From Actinoplanes sp. KI2 (lineage in GTDB: Bacteria > Actinomycetota > Actinomycetes > Mycobacteriales > Micromonosporaceae), in contig NZ_JAOSZE010000036.1 of the NCBI RefSeq assembly GCF_025630775.1, positions 1 to 64,000 on the forward strand: a stretch of DNA of 64,000 nt. The letters are read 5' to 3'. The notes under the pieces are model-generated. The model saw nothing but the letters and a program-made list of their open reading frames with translations, was not told where the DNA came from and did no database searches. The position numbers were made by a program, and so were the translations under genes. Below are positions 17,134-26,114 of the stretch, in pieces (positions within the stretch are counted from its first letter, which is position 1; the number at the start of each line of letters is the position of its first letter).

Positions 17134-18069
17134 GTGCTGATCTCCTTGAGCGAGGCCGAGCTCGAGGCCCGGCTGCCCGGCATGGCCGCCGATTTCGCCC
17201 ACGCCGTCACCCTGGACTTCGGGGTCGAGCCCGAGCTGGCACTGGCGCAGTCCACCGAACAGTTGAACGCGGGACTCCCCGACGGGGTGACGACCCCGGG
17301 GCAGTTGTTCTTCAAGGCGATGGACGGCGCCGACGAGGTGGGCTTCCTCTGGCTGTCCCTGCCCGGGACGGTCTTCCCGGACGTGGCCTGGCTGTCCCAG
17401 ATCACCGTGGTCGCCGACCGGCGTGGCCGCGGCTACGGTCATCAGATCATGGCGGCCGCCGAGGCCGAGCTGACCCGCCGCGGCGTGGGCCGGATCGGGT
17501 TGCACGTCTTCGGCCACAACGTCGGCGCCCGGCGTCTCTACCTGCGGCTCGGCTACCGCATCGGCGCCCAGGCGCGGACCCGGCCGATCGACCCCGAGCC
17601 GGCGCCGGACGCCACCGGGGACCTCACGCTGGCGCCGATGACCCCGACGAGGTACGCCGAACGCCTCGCCGACCTGATCGAGAACGACCCGTTCGCCGTG
17701 GTCCGCCGGCCGGAGGCGACCGCGGCCGGCGCCCGGCGCACGGTGGCCCGGCTGCTACCGGAGGGGCCGGCCACCGCGGGCACCCTGCTGCGGACGGCGC
17801 ACGCCGGCGGCCGGGAGGTCGGCTGGCTCTGGCTCTCGCTGCCCACCGCCGAGCGCCCCACCACCGGGTTGATCGCGTACGTCGGGGTCGACCCGGCCGA
17901 GCGGCGCAAGGGCCACGGCCGCCGGATCTTCGCCGCCGTCGAGGCCGAGCTGGCCCGGTTCGGCGTGCCCCGGATCGGTCTGATGGTTCCCGGCCGCGCC
18001 GAGGCGCTGGCCTTCGCCGACACCCTGGATCTCGCGGTCGCGTCGGAGCAGTTGTACAAGGGCCTGTAG
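17134..18069 (+). CDS. Tandem-domain GNAT acetyltransferase
   Basis: The 311-residue product consists of two GNAT domains in one chain. Domain 1 has the acetyl-CoA loop ITVVADRRGRGYGHQIM (about residues 90-106) followed by RIGLHVFGHNVGARRLYLRLGY. Domain 2 has the parallel IAYVGVDPAERRKGHGRRIF and RIGLMVPGRAEALAFADTL. Both repeat VGxLWLSLP before the core. Each keeps an R/Q-x-x-G-x-G/A type pyrophosphate loop, so both may be active. The substrate is unknown. The start is uncertain: GTG 17134 (GGGAG just upstream), GTG 17125 and GTG 17107 are all possible. Divergent from the Hsp70-like gene. Confidence 0.8.
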   Translation: MLISLSEAELEARLPGMAADFAHAVTLDFGVEPELALAQSTEQLNAGLPDGVTTPGQLFFKAMDGADEVGFLWLSLPGTVFPDVAWLSQITVVADRRGRGYGHQIMAAAEAELTRRGVGRIGLHVFGHNVGARRLYLRLGYRIGAQARTRPIDPEPAPDATGDLTLAPMTPTRYAERLADLIENDPFAVVRRPEATAAGARRTVARLLPEGPATAGTLLRTAHAGGREVGWLWLSLPTAERPTTGLIAYVGVDPAERRKGHGRRIFAAVEAELARFGVPRIGLMVPGRAEALAFADTLDLAVASEQLYKGL

Positions 18070-18091
18070 GCGCGGACTAACCTGCACAATC

Positions 18092-18841
18092 GTGCGAAAG
18101 ATCTACGTGATCGGGATCGGCGCGGGCGACCCGGACCACCTCACCCTGCAAGCCGCGAAGGCGATCGGCCGGACCGACGTGTTCTTCCTGCTCGACAAGG
18201 GCGAGGCGAAGGAGAGCATGATCGAGCTGCGGCGGCGCCTGATGAAGGCGTACGGCCGGCCCAGCCGGCGCGTCGCCGAGGGGCGCGACCCCGAGCGCGA
18301 CCGCACGCCGGCCGATTACCAGGGCACCGTCGCCGACTGGCGCAGCCGCCGCTCGGCGGTCACCGAGGCGCTGATCAGCGAGCACCTGCTCGACGGCGAG
18401 ACCGGATCGTTCCTGGTCTGGGGCGACCCCTCGCTCTACGACTCGACCATCGCCATCCTCGAGGAGATTCTGGCGCGAGGTCAAACCCTTTTCGAGTACG
18501 AGGTGATCCCCGGCATCAGCAGCGTGTCGACGCTGGCCGCCAAGCACCGGATCGGGCTGAACCGGGTCGGGCAGCCGTTCCAGGTGACCACCGGCCGGCG
18601 GCTGGCCGAGGGCTGGCCGGCCGGCGTGGACGACGTGGTGGTCATGCTCGACGCCCAGCAGGCGTTCATCGCCCATCCCGACGCGTACGTCTACTGGGGT
18701 GCCTACCTCGGCACGGCGGACGAGATCCTGCGCGAGGGCCGCGTCTCCGAGGTCGCGGACGAGATCCTGAAGACCCGGGCCGAGGCGCGCGAGCGGCACG
18801 GCTGGATCATGGATACCTACCTGCTGCGCCGCGACTCCTAG
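18092..18841 (+). CDS. cobF: Precorrin-6A synthase (deacetylating) CobF
   Basis: The 249-residue SAM-dependent methyltransferase of the aerobic cobalamin pathway converts precorrin-5 to precorrin-6A, with C1 methylation and loss of the acyl group. Visible features are the tetrapyrrole-methylase start MRKIYVIGIGAGDPDHLTLQ, the central SFLVWGDPSLYDSTIAIL and the SAM-pocket segment YEVIPGISSVSTLAAKHRI. CobF-specific DVFFLLDKGEAKESMIELR lies near residue 30. The start is GTG 18092, 22 bp after the GNAT gene. Its TAG stop shares the bases CTAG with the stop of convergent cobN. Confidence 0.93.
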   Translation: MRKIYVIGIGAGDPDHLTLQAAKAIGRTDVFFLLDKGEAKESMIELRRRLMKAYGRPSRRVAEGRDPERDRTPADYQGTVADWRSRRSAVTEALISEHLLDGETGSFLVWGDPSLYDSTIAILEEILARGQTLFEYEVIPGISSVSTLAAKHRIGLNRVGQPFQVTTGRRLAEGWPAGVDDVVVMLDAQQAFIAHPDAYVYWGAYLGTADEILREGRVSEVADEILKTRAEARERHGWIMDTYLLRRDS

Positions 18842-21800
18842 CCCTCTTCGAGGTCGCCCTCGGTGGCCAGGTAGATCTGCTGCAGGGCGGTCAGCGTCTC
18901 CGGCGCCGGGGACTCCCACAGCTTGCGCTCGGCCGCCTCCAGCAGCCGCTCGGCGATGCCGTGCAGCGCCCACGGGTTGGACTGCTGGAAGAACTTCTGG
19001 TTCTCCGGGTCGAGCACGTACGCCCCGGCCAGTTGCTCGTACATCCAGTCGGTGACCACGCCGGCCGTCGCGTCGTACCCGAACAGGTAGTCGACGGTGG
19101 CGGCCAGCTCGAACGCGCCCTTGTAGCCGTGCCGGCGCATGGCGGCGATCCAGCGCGGGTTCACCACCCGGGCCCGGAAGATCCGCGCGGTCTCCTCGGT
19201 CAGGCTGCGGGTCCGGGCCGCGTCCGGGTTGGTGGAGTCGCCGACGTACGCCGCGGGCGCCTTGCCGGTCAGCGCGCGGACGGTGGCGATCATCCCGCCG
19301 TGGTACTGGAAGTAGTCGTCCGAGTCGGCGATGTCGTGCTCGCGGGTGTCGATGTTCTTGGCGGCCACGTCGATCCGGCGGTACGCGTCCTCCATGTCCG
19401 GCCGGGCCGGCACGCCGTCCAGCCCCCGGCCGTAGGCGAAGCCGCCCCAGACCGCGTACACCTCGGCCAGGTCGGCGTCGCCGCGCCAGTTCCGGCTGTC
19501 GATCAGCGGGAGGATGCCGGCGCCGTACGCACCCGGCCGCGACCCGAAGATCCGCATGGTCGCCCGGCGCCAGTCGCCGTGCCGGTCCCGGTCGGCAAGC
19601 GCGTGCTCGCGGACGTAGTTGTCCGGCTCGTCCAGCTCGGCGATCATCCCGAAGGCGTCGTCGAGCAGCGCCACCACGTGCGGGAACGCGTCCCGGAAGA
19701 AGCCCGAAATGCGGACCGTGACGTCGATCCGGGGACGGCCCAGCTCGTCCCGCGGGATCGGCTCGAGCCCGGTGACCCGGCGGGAGGCGGGGTCCCAGAG
19801 CGGACGCACGCCGATCAGCGCGAGGATCTCGGCGATGTCGTCGCCGGCCGTGCGCATCGCGCTGGTACCCCACGCGGAGAGGCCGACCGAGCGGGGCCAG
19901 CCGCCGTGGTCGGCCCGGTAGCGCGCGAGCAGCGAGTCGGCCATCGCCTGGCCGGTCTCCCAGGCCAGCGCGCTGGGGATCGCCTTGGGGTCGACCGAGT
20001 AGAAGTTGCGGCCGGTGGGCAGCACGTTGATCAGACCGCGAAGCGGGGAGCCGCTCGGCCCGGCCGGGACGTAGCCGCCGTTCAGCGCGTGCAGCACGTT
20101 GCCGATCTCATCGGTGGTCCGCTCCAGCCGCGGCACGATCTCAGTGGCGGCAAAGGCCAACACCTCGCTCACCTTTTCGGGCACTTCAGGAATGTCGGTC
20201 GGGGTGGTCGGCCAGCCTGCGGCCTCCATCGCGGTGACCAAGGCGCGAGCTTGCTCTTCGATCCGGTCGGTCTCGGCGGTCGACGCCCCCTCGGACAAAC
20301 CGAGCGCTTCCCGCAGACCGGGCAGCGCGGCGACCTTCCCCGCCCACATCTGCCGGGCCCGCAACATGGACAGCACCAGGTTGATCCGGGTCTCCCCGAC
20401 CGGTGCCGCGCCCAGCACGTGCAGCCCGTCCCGGATCTGCGCGTCCTTCACCTCGCACAGCCACCCGTCGATGTGCAGGATGAACTCGTCGAACTCCTCG
20501 TCGCCCGGCCGCGCGGCCTGCCCGAGATCATGGTCCATCTTGGCGGCCTGGATCAGCGTCCAGATCTGCGCCCGGATCGCCGGCAGCTTCGCCGGGTCCA
20601 GCGTCGCGATCGACGCGTGCTCGTCGAGCAGCTGCTCCAGCCGGGCGATGTCCCCGTACGACTCGGCCCGCGCCATCGGCGGGATCAGGTGGTCGACCAG
20701 CGTCGCGTGCGCCCGCCGCTTGGCCTGGGTGCCCTCGCCCGGGTCGTTCACCAGGAACGGGTAGATCAACGGCAGGTCGCCCAGCGCCGCGTCCACGCCG
20801 TCCGAGGCGGACATGCCCACGTTCTTGCCCGGCAGCCACTCCAGGTTGCCGTGCTTGCCGACGTGCACCACCGCGTCGGCCCGGAACGAGTCGGCCACCC
20901 AGCGGTATGCGGCCAGGTAGTGATGCGAGGGCGGCAGGTCGGGGTCGTGGTAGATGGCGACCGGGTTGGCCCCGAACCCGCGCGGCGGCTGCACCATCAC
21001 CACCACGTTCTCGTCGCGCAGCGCGGCCAGCACGATGTCGCCGTCGTCCACGTAGAGCTCGCCGGGCGGCGGTCCCCAGTGCTCGGTCACGCTCTCCCGC
21101 AGATCGGCGGGCAACCCCGAGAACCACGCGGTGTAGTCAGCGCCCGGGATCCGCACCGGGTTGCCGCTCAACTGCTCCTCGGTCAGCCAGTCCGGATCCT
21201 GGCCGCCGGCCGCGATCAGCGCGTGGATCAGCCCGTCCCCGTCGTACTCGCCGAACGACCCGATCCGGTAGCCGGCGTCGGCGAGCGCCGCGAGCAGCGC
21301 CACCGTGGACGCCGGTGTGTCCAGCCCGACCGCGTTGCCGATCCGCGAATGCTTGGTGGGATAGGCCGACAGCATCAGCACCACGCGGCGCGAAGCCGGC
21401 GGGATGTGCCGCAGCCGGGCGTGCGCCACCGCGATGCCGGCCACCCGGGCCGCCCGCTCGTCGTCGGCGACGTAGACCGACAGCCCGTCCTCGTCGAGCT
21501 CCTTGAACGAGAACGGCACCGTGATGAGCCGCCCGTCGAACTCGGGGATCGCCACCTGGGTCGCCGCGTCCAGCGGGGAGAGCCCGTCGTCGCTCGCCTC
21601 CCACTGGGCCCGCCCGCTGGTCAGGCACAGCCCCTGCAGGATCGGCACGTCCAGGTCGGCGAGCACGCCCACGTCCCACGCCTCGTCGTCGCCGCCCGCG
21701 CCGACCGTGGCCGGCTTGGTGCCGCCGGCCGCGAGCACGGTCACGATCAGCGCGTCCGCCTTGCGCAGCTCGGCGAACAGCTCCGCCGACGCCGTACGCA

Positions 21801-22374
21801 GGGAGGCCGTGAACAACGGCAGCGGCCGGGCGCCCTTCGCCTCGATCTGCCGGCACAATGCCTCGACGAAGGCCGTGTTGCCGGCCATGTGGTGCGCCCG
21901 GTAGTAGAGCACCCCGACCACCGGCCCGTCGGCGTTCGCGGCCGTGCGCGGCAACGGCCCCCAGTCCGGCGAGACCACCGGCGCCGCGAAGCCGTGCCCG
22001 GTGAGCAGCACCGTGTCGGAGAGGAAGTCGTGCAGCGCGGCGAGGTTCGCCGAGCCGCCGTGCGCCAGGTATTGATGCGCGTCGGCGGCCACACCGGACG
22101 GCACGGTGGAGAGCTTCATCAGGTCGGCGTCGGGCGCCTGCTCGCCGCCGAGCACCACGACCGGCACGCCGGCGGCCAGCAGCACGTCGATCCCCTCGGC
22201 CCATGCCCGCCGCCCGCCGAGGATGCGCACCACCACCAGGTCGGCGCCGTCGAGCAGGGCGGGCAGGTCGCCGACGGCCGTGCGGGCCGGGTTGGCCAGG
22301 CGCCAGGCGCGGCCACCGGCGCGGGCGCTGAGCAGGTCGGTGTCGGACGTCGACAGCAGCAGGAACACGCGCAC
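18838..22374 (-). CDS. cobN: Cobaltochelatase subunit CobN
   Basis: This 1178-residue large subunit of the aerobic cobaltochelatase inserts Co(II) into hydrogenobyrinic acid a,c-diamide, with a MoxR/VWA-type ATPase complex that is not in this window. The start is GTG 22374 behind GGGGAG. CobN/Mg-chelatase H features are visible: HVGKHGNLEWLPGKNVGMS (about residue 500), YPFLVNDPGEGTQAKRRAHA (about 540), RNFYSVDPKAIPSALAWETG (about 800) and the C-terminal VNPRWIAAMRRHGYKGAFE. Length matches the usual 1,200 or so. A cobalamin riboswitch precedes it, so B12 should repress it. It ends tail-to-tail with cobF. Confidence 0.95.
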   Translation of the reverse strand: MRVFLLLSTSDTDLLSARAGGRAWRLANPARTAVGDLPALLDGADLVVVRILGGRRAWAEGIDVLLAAGVPVVVLGGEQAPDADLMKLSTVPSGVAADAHQYLAHGGSANLAALHDFLSDTVLLTGHGFAAPVVSPDWGPLPRTAANADGPVVGVLYYRAHHMAGNTAFVEALCRQIEAKGARPLPLFTASLRTASAELFAELRKADALIVTVLAAGGTKPATVGAGGDDEAWDVGVLADLDVPILQGLCLTSGRAQWEASDDGLSPLDAATQVAIPEFDGRLITVPFSFKELDEDGLSVYVADDERAARVAGIAVAHARLRHIPPASRRVVLMLSAYPTKHSRIGNAVGLDTPASTVALLAALADAGYRIGSFGEYDGDGLIHALIAAGGQDPDWLTEEQLSGNPVRIPGADYTAWFSGLPADLRESVTEHWGPPPGELYVDDGDIVLAALRDENVVVMVQPPRGFGANPVAIYHDPDLPPSHHYLAAYRWVADSFRADAVVHVGKHGNLEWLPGKNVGMSASDGVDAALGDLPLIYPFLVNDPGEGTQAKRRAHATLVDHLIPPMARAESYGDIARLEQLLDEHASIATLDPAKLPAIRAQIWTLIQAAKMDHDLGQAARPGDEEFDEFILHIDGWLCEVKDAQIRDGLHVLGAAPVGETRINLVLSMLRARQMWAGKVAALPGLREALGLSEGASTAETDRIEEQARALVTAMEAAGWPTTPTDIPEVPEKVSEVLAFAATEIVPRLERTTDEIGNVLHALNGGYVPAGPSGSPLRGLINVLPTGRNFYSVDPKAIPSALAWETGQAMADSLLARYRADHGGWPRSVGLSAWGTSAMRTAGDDIAEILALIGVRPLWDPASRRVTGLEPIPRDELGRPRIDVTVRISGFFRDAFPHVVALLDDAFGMIAELDEPDNYVREHALADRDRHGDWRRATMRIFGSRPGAYGAGILPLIDSRNWRGDADLAEVYAVWGGFAYGRGLDGVPARPDMEDAYRRIDVAAKNIDTREHDIADSDDYFQYHGGMIATVRALTGKAPAAYVGDSTNPDAARTRSLTEETARIFRARVVNPRWIAAMRRHGYKGAFELAATVDYLFGYDATAGVVTDWMYEQLAGAYVLDPENQKFFQQSNPWALHGIAERLLEAAERKLWESPAPETLTALQQIYLATEGDLEEG

Positions 22375-22407
22375 TCCCCACCGGGGTCCGCGCCCCGGAT
22401 AGTGTCG

Positions 22408-22535
22408 GAAAACGGCGACCGGAGTTCCTGGCTCCCCGGGCGAACCCTGGTGACAGTGGCGGGACCGCGCCGGACTCGCACCGGCTTCCTCCGCGGCGTC
22501 GCCGCACATGGCCTTTCGACCTTCCGGCACAGGAT
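22408..22535 (-). promoter_or_regulatory. Cobalamin riboswitch upstream of cobN
   Basis: Reading the minus strand, the conserved core appears in order: GCCGGAAGGTCGAAAGGCC, then GGAAGCCGGTGCGAGTCCGG (22470-22490), CGGTCCCGCCACTGTCACC and the B12 box AGCCAGGAACTCC (22421-22433). This is the adenosylcobalamin-binding aptamer. About 30 nt further, CCGGGG-N6-CCCCGG (22381-22398) can form a hairpin just before the GGGGAG ribosome site of cobN, a plausible translation-blocking switch. Bound B12 should lower CobN synthesis. Confidence 0.92.
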
Positions 22536-22620
22536 AGCGGGCGCCGAGCCGGGGCCGGCGGTGTGACGCTGCCGACCCGAGGCTGCGCGGTCGCCACCCC
22601 GCCTCCGTAATATCCGGGCC

Positions 22621-23817
22621 GTGCCCCGTCCCATTCGGCAGTCCGCGACCGACGCGTGCCCCGGCGCGTTGCGCCTGCACGCCGCGGCCGACGGCCCGCT
22701 CGCCCGAGTCCGCCTGCCCGGCGGCCTGCTCACCGGCTCCCAACTGGCCGAACTGTCCGCCATCGCGGCGGAGTGGGGCGACGGCGGCCTGGAGCTGACC
22801 TCCCGGGCGAACCTCCAGCTTAGAGCGCTGACCAGGGCGAACCCCGCGACCCTTGCGGCCCGCCTGCACGCCGCCGGCCTGCTGCCGTCCTCAACCCACG
22901 AGGTGGTACGCAACATCGCCGCGCCGCCGCTGGCCGACGAGCCACAGCGAGCCCTGGTCCGCTCCCTGGACGAGTCGCTGTGCGCCGACCCCGCCCTGGC
23001 GGCGTTGCCGGGTCGCTTCCTGTTCGCGATCGGCCGGGTCCCGCTCGCCGCCGACCTGGCGGCGACGCCGGCCCCCGACGGGTTCGCGATCCTGTTCGCC
23101 GGCCGGGACGAGGGCCTGCGGGTCGAGGCCGGCCGGGTCGTCGAGGCCCTGCTGGCCGGCGCGCACGCGTTCCTCGCCGAGCGCGGCACCGGCGGCGCCG
23201 ACGCCGAAGCCGGCGAGGGCAAGGCCTGGCGTCTCGCGGAGATCACCGACGGCCCGCGCCGGATCGCCGCGCGGGTCGGCACGGCGCTGGGCGTGCCGGT
23301 CCGGCCCGGCAGATCCGAAATGTCCGATGAACCGTCGCCGTCGCCGGTCGGGGTGATCGAGCAGGCGGACGGGCGGGTCGCGGTGGGTGCGATCGTTCCG
23401 CTGGGGCGGCTCACCGGCGTACCGGCGAAGGTCTTGGTCGAAGCACCCCGGCTGGTGCTGACGACGGCGCGTGGGGTCGTGCTTCCCGATCTGGCGCCGG
23501 AGGCGGCGGACGGTTGGCTCGCCGCGCTGGCGGCGGCCGGGCTCGCGGTCGAGGCGGAGTCGCGCTGGACGGGCGTGACCGCGTGCGCCGGGCGGCCCGG
23601 GTGCGCCAAGTCCCTCGCCGACGTGCGTGCGGACGCTCTCGCCGCCACCCGGCGCGGCGACGGCCTGCCGGTGCACTGGGTCGGCTGCGGGCGCGGGTGC
23701 GGCTCGCCCGCCGGGCCGCACGTCCGGGTCGAGGCGACCGCCGGCGGCTACGTCGTGCACGGCAAGCTCGTCGCCGGCGATCTCGGCGATGCCATCTCAG
23801 CAGCGAGGAGACCCTGA
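22621..23817 (+). CDS. cobG: Precorrin-3B synthase CobG
   Basis: This 398-residue protein of the nitrite/sulfite reductase fold performs the oxygen-dependent hydroxylation and lactone formation turning precorrin-3A into precorrin-3B, the step that defines the aerobic route. The two ferredoxin-like half domains start with ACPGALRLHAAADGPLARVR and VGVIEQADGRVAVGAIVPLG. Four cluster cysteines are in place: C322 and C328 (CAGRPGC), C356 and C360 (CGRGC). GTG 22621 lies near the divergent cobN riboswitch. Its TGA overlaps the cobH ATG by one base (TGATG), forming a cobG-cobH-cobIJ operon. I see no riboswitch for this side. Confidence 0.92.
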   Translation: MPRPIRQSATDACPGALRLHAAADGPLARVRLPGGLLTGSQLAELSAIAAEWGDGGLELTSRANLQLRALTRANPATLAARLHAAGLLPSSTHEVVRNIAAPPLADEPQRALVRSLDESLCADPALAALPGRFLFAIGRVPLAADLAATPAPDGFAILFAGRDEGLRVEAGRVVEALLAGAHAFLAERGTGGADAEAGEGKAWRLAEITDGPRRIAARVGTALGVPVRPGRSEMSDEPSPSPVGVIEQADGRVAVGAIVPLGRLTGVPAKVLVEAPRLVLTTARGVVLPDLAPEAADGWLAALAAAGLAVEAESRWTGVTACAGRPGCAKSLADVRADALAATRRGDGLPVHWVGCGRGCGSPAGPHVRVEATAGGYVVHGKLVAGDLGDAISAARRP

Positions 23818-24434
23818 TGGAGTACGAGCGGGACGGCGCGGAGATCTACCGGCGGTCGTTCGCCACCATCCGGGCCGAGGCGGACCTGTCCGGCCTGCCG
23901 AGCGACCTCTCGCGGGTGGTGGTCCGGATGATCCACGCGTGCGGGATGGTCGACCTGGCGGGCGACGTCGGGTTCAGCCCCGCGGTCGCCACGGTGGCGC
24001 GCAAGGCGCTGCTGGACGGCGCGCCGATCCTCTGCGACGCCGAGATGGTCGCCTCCGGGATCACCCGCAAGCGGCTCCCGGCGGACAACGAGGTGATCTG
24101 CACGCTGCGCGACCCGGCCGTGCCCGCGCTGGCCGCGAAGCTGTCGACCACGCGCAGCGCGGCCGCCCTCGACCTGTGGCTCGACCGGCTGGACGGTGCC
24201 GTCGTGGCGATCGGGAACGCGCCGACCGCGCTGTTCCGGCTGCTCGAGATGGTCGCGGCGGGCGCTCCCCGGCCGGCCGCGGTGCTCGGCATCCCGGTCG
24301 GCTTCATCGGGGCGGCCGAGTCCAAGGAGGCGCTCGCCGCCTCCGACCTGGAACACCTGATCGTGCGGGGGCGGCGGGGCGGCAGCGCCATCACGGCCGC
24401 CGCGGTCAACGCCCTGGCCTCGGAAGCGGAGTGA
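23817..24434 (+). CDS. cobH: Precorrin-8X methylmutase CobH
   Basis: This 205-residue enzyme moves the C11 methyl group of precorrin-8X to C12, giving hydrogenobyrinic acid. Conserved segments are EIYRRSFATIRAEADL, MIHACGMVDLAGDV with the catalytic His (about residue 40), ILCDAEMVASGITRKRLP (about 75-92), VVAIGNAPTALFRLLEM and GIPVGFIGAAESKEAL. ATG 23817 overlaps the cobG stop by one base, and its own TGA overlaps the GTG of cobIJ (GTGA). Confidence 0.95.
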   Translation: MEYERDGAEIYRRSFATIRAEADLSGLPSDLSRVVVRMIHACGMVDLAGDVGFSPAVATVARKALLDGAPILCDAEMVASGITRKRLPADNEVICTLRDPAVPALAAKLSTTRSAAALDLWLDRLDGAVVAIGNAPTALFRLLEMVAAGAPRPAAVLGIPVGFIGAAESKEALAASDLEHLIVRGRRGGSAITAAAVNALASEAE

Positions 24435-25936
24435 CACGCGTGGCGGGAAGACTCTTCGGTGTTGGCGTAGGCCCCGGCGACCCCGAGTTGGTGACGGTCA
24501 AGGCCGCCCGGCTCATCGGGGACGCCGACGTCGTGGCCTATCACGCGGCGCGGCACGGGCGGAGCAACGCGCGGGCGATCGCCGAGGCCTACCTGCGGCC
24601 CGGCCAGCTCGAAGAGGCACTGATCTACCCGGTCACCACCGAGACGACCGACCACCCGGGCGGATACCAGGGGGCGATCGACGAGTTCTACGCCGAGTCG
24701 GCGGCCCGGCTCGCCGCGCACCTCGACGCCGGCCGGGACGTGGTGGTGCTGGCCGAGGGCGATCCTTTCTTCTACGGGTCGTACATGCACATGCACAAGC
24801 GCCTCGCCGACCGCTACGAGACCACCGTCGTCCCGGGCGTCACATCGGTGAGCGCCGCCTCGGCCGCGCTCGGCCGGCCGCTGATGGAGCGCGACGAGGT
24901 GCTGACCGTCCTGCCCGGCACCCTGCCCGCGGCCGACCTGACCGCGCGGCTGACCGGCACCGAGTCCGCCGCGATCATGAAGCTGGGCCGCACGTTCCCG
25001 CACGTACGCGAGGCGCTGGAGCGGTCAGGCCGGCTCGGCGACGCCTGGTATGTGGAGCGGGCCACCACCGCCGGGGAGCGCACCGCCCCGCTGGCCGAGG
25101 TCGACCCGGAGACGGTTCCGTACTTCTCGCTCGCCCTGCTCCCGAGCCCGGCCGCCGCCGCGTTCGGGGAGCAGCCCAGGCCCGCCGACGGCGGCGTCGC
25201 CGTGGTCGGGCTCGGCCCGGGCGACCCGCGCTGGCTCACCCCGGAGGCGCGCGCCGCGATCGCCGAGGCCGACGACCTGGTCGGCTACGGCCCGTACCTC
25301 GACCGGGTGGCGGCGCGTGCCGGGCAGCGCCGGCACCCCTCGGACAACCGGGTGGAGGCCGAGCGGGCCGCGTTCGCGCTGGACCTGGCCAAGCGCGGCC
25401 GGCGGGTCGCGGTGATCTCGGCCGGCGACCCGGGCGTCTTCGCGATGGCCGCCGCCGTGCTGGAGGTGGCCGAGGACCCGGCGTGGAAGGACGTCCCGGT
25501 GCGGATCGTCCCGGGGCTCACCGCGGCGCAGGCGGTCGCCGCCCGGGCCGGCGCGCCGCTCGGCCACGACTTCTGCGTGCTGTCGCTCTCCGACCGGCTC
25601 AAGCCCTGGTCGGTGATCGAGGGCCGGCTCGCCGCGGCCGCCGCGGCCGACCTGGTCATCGCGATCTACAACCCGGCGTCGAAGTCGCGTACCGAGCAGT
25701 TGGTCCGGGCCCGGGCGCTCCTGCTCGAACACCGCGACCCGGGGACGGTGGTGGTCATCGGCCGGGATGTCGGCGGGCCCACCGAGTCGATGCGGGTCAC
25801 CACCCTCGAGGGGCTGGACCCGGCGGCCGTCGACATGCGCTGCCTGCTGCTGATCGGCTCGACCCAGACCCGCGCGGTGGTCGCCGGCGACGGCAGCACC
25901 CGGGTCTTCACGCCCCGAACTTATCCGCACAGCTGA
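24431..25936 (+). CDS. cobIJ: Fused precorrin-2 C20- and precorrin-3B C17-methyltransferase
   Basis: The 501-residue fusion carries two tetrapyrrole methylases. Residues 1-240 are CobI (precorrin-2 to precorrin-3A): FGVGVGPGDPELVTVKAARL, EGDPFFYGSYMHMHKRL, VPGVTSVSAASAALGRPL. Residues about 250-500 are CobJ (precorrin-3B to precorrin-4, with ring contraction): VAVVGLGPGDPRWLTPEARA, VISAGDPGVFAMAAAVLE, VRIVPGLTAAQAVAARAGAP and IYNPASKSRT. The same fusion is known from other actinobacteria. GTG 24431 overlaps the cobH stop; GTG 24440 is an alternative. A hairpin (25972-25996) follows. Confidence 0.94.
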   Translation: MTRVAGRLFGVGVGPGDPELVTVKAARLIGDADVVAYHAARHGRSNARAIAEAYLRPGQLEEALIYPVTTETTDHPGGYQGAIDEFYAESAARLAAHLDAGRDVVVLAEGDPFFYGSYMHMHKRLADRYETTVVPGVTSVSAASAALGRPLMERDEVLTVLPGTLPAADLTARLTGTESAAIMKLGRTFPHVREALERSGRLGDAWYVERATTAGERTAPLAEVDPETVPYFSLALLPSPAAAAFGEQPRPADGGVAVVGLGPGDPRWLTPEARAAIAEADDLVGYGPYLDRVAARAGQRRHPSDNRVEAERAAFALDLAKRGRRVAVISAGDPGVFAMAAAVLEVAEDPAWKDVPVRIVPGLTAAQAVAARAGAPLGHDFCVLSLSDRLKPWSVIEGRLAAAAAADLVIAIYNPASKSRTEQLVRARALLLEHRDPGTVVVIGRDVGGPTESMRVTTLEGLDPAAVDMRCLLLIGSTQTRAVVAGDGSTRVFTPRTYPHS

Positions 25937-25971
25937 GGCATTTCCCCAGCTCAGAGCCTATTTTTCATCGA

Positions 25972-25996
25972 CCGCCCCGCGCGCTGCGCGGGGCGG
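25972..25996 (+). terminator. Hairpin after cobIJ
   Basis: A perfect 11-bp stem (CCGCCCCGCGC with GCGCGGGGCGG), 3-nt loop, begins 36 bp past the cobIJ stop. No T run follows. Confidence 0.7.
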
Positions 25997-26114
25997 CAAC
26001 CGTCGTGCGACCCAAGGGCACCGCCGATGCAATCGGGATTGTTGAATTCCCGAATGTCGAGCGCCGATAAGTGAGAGCCGGACCGCCCTGTTCAACGACG
26101 AAAGGCCACGCCAG

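Noticed and set aside
18961..22566. A 1,201-codon open frame on the plus strand opposite cobN
   Set aside because: It mirrors cobN codon structure, has no recognised motif and runs through the cobalamin riboswitch on the other strand.
25972..25996. A U-tract terminator on the minus strand at this stem
   Set aside because: The T run next to it (25961-25965) is on the plus strand before the stem, giving A residues on the minus transcript, so it is only a plus-strand hairpin without a U tract.
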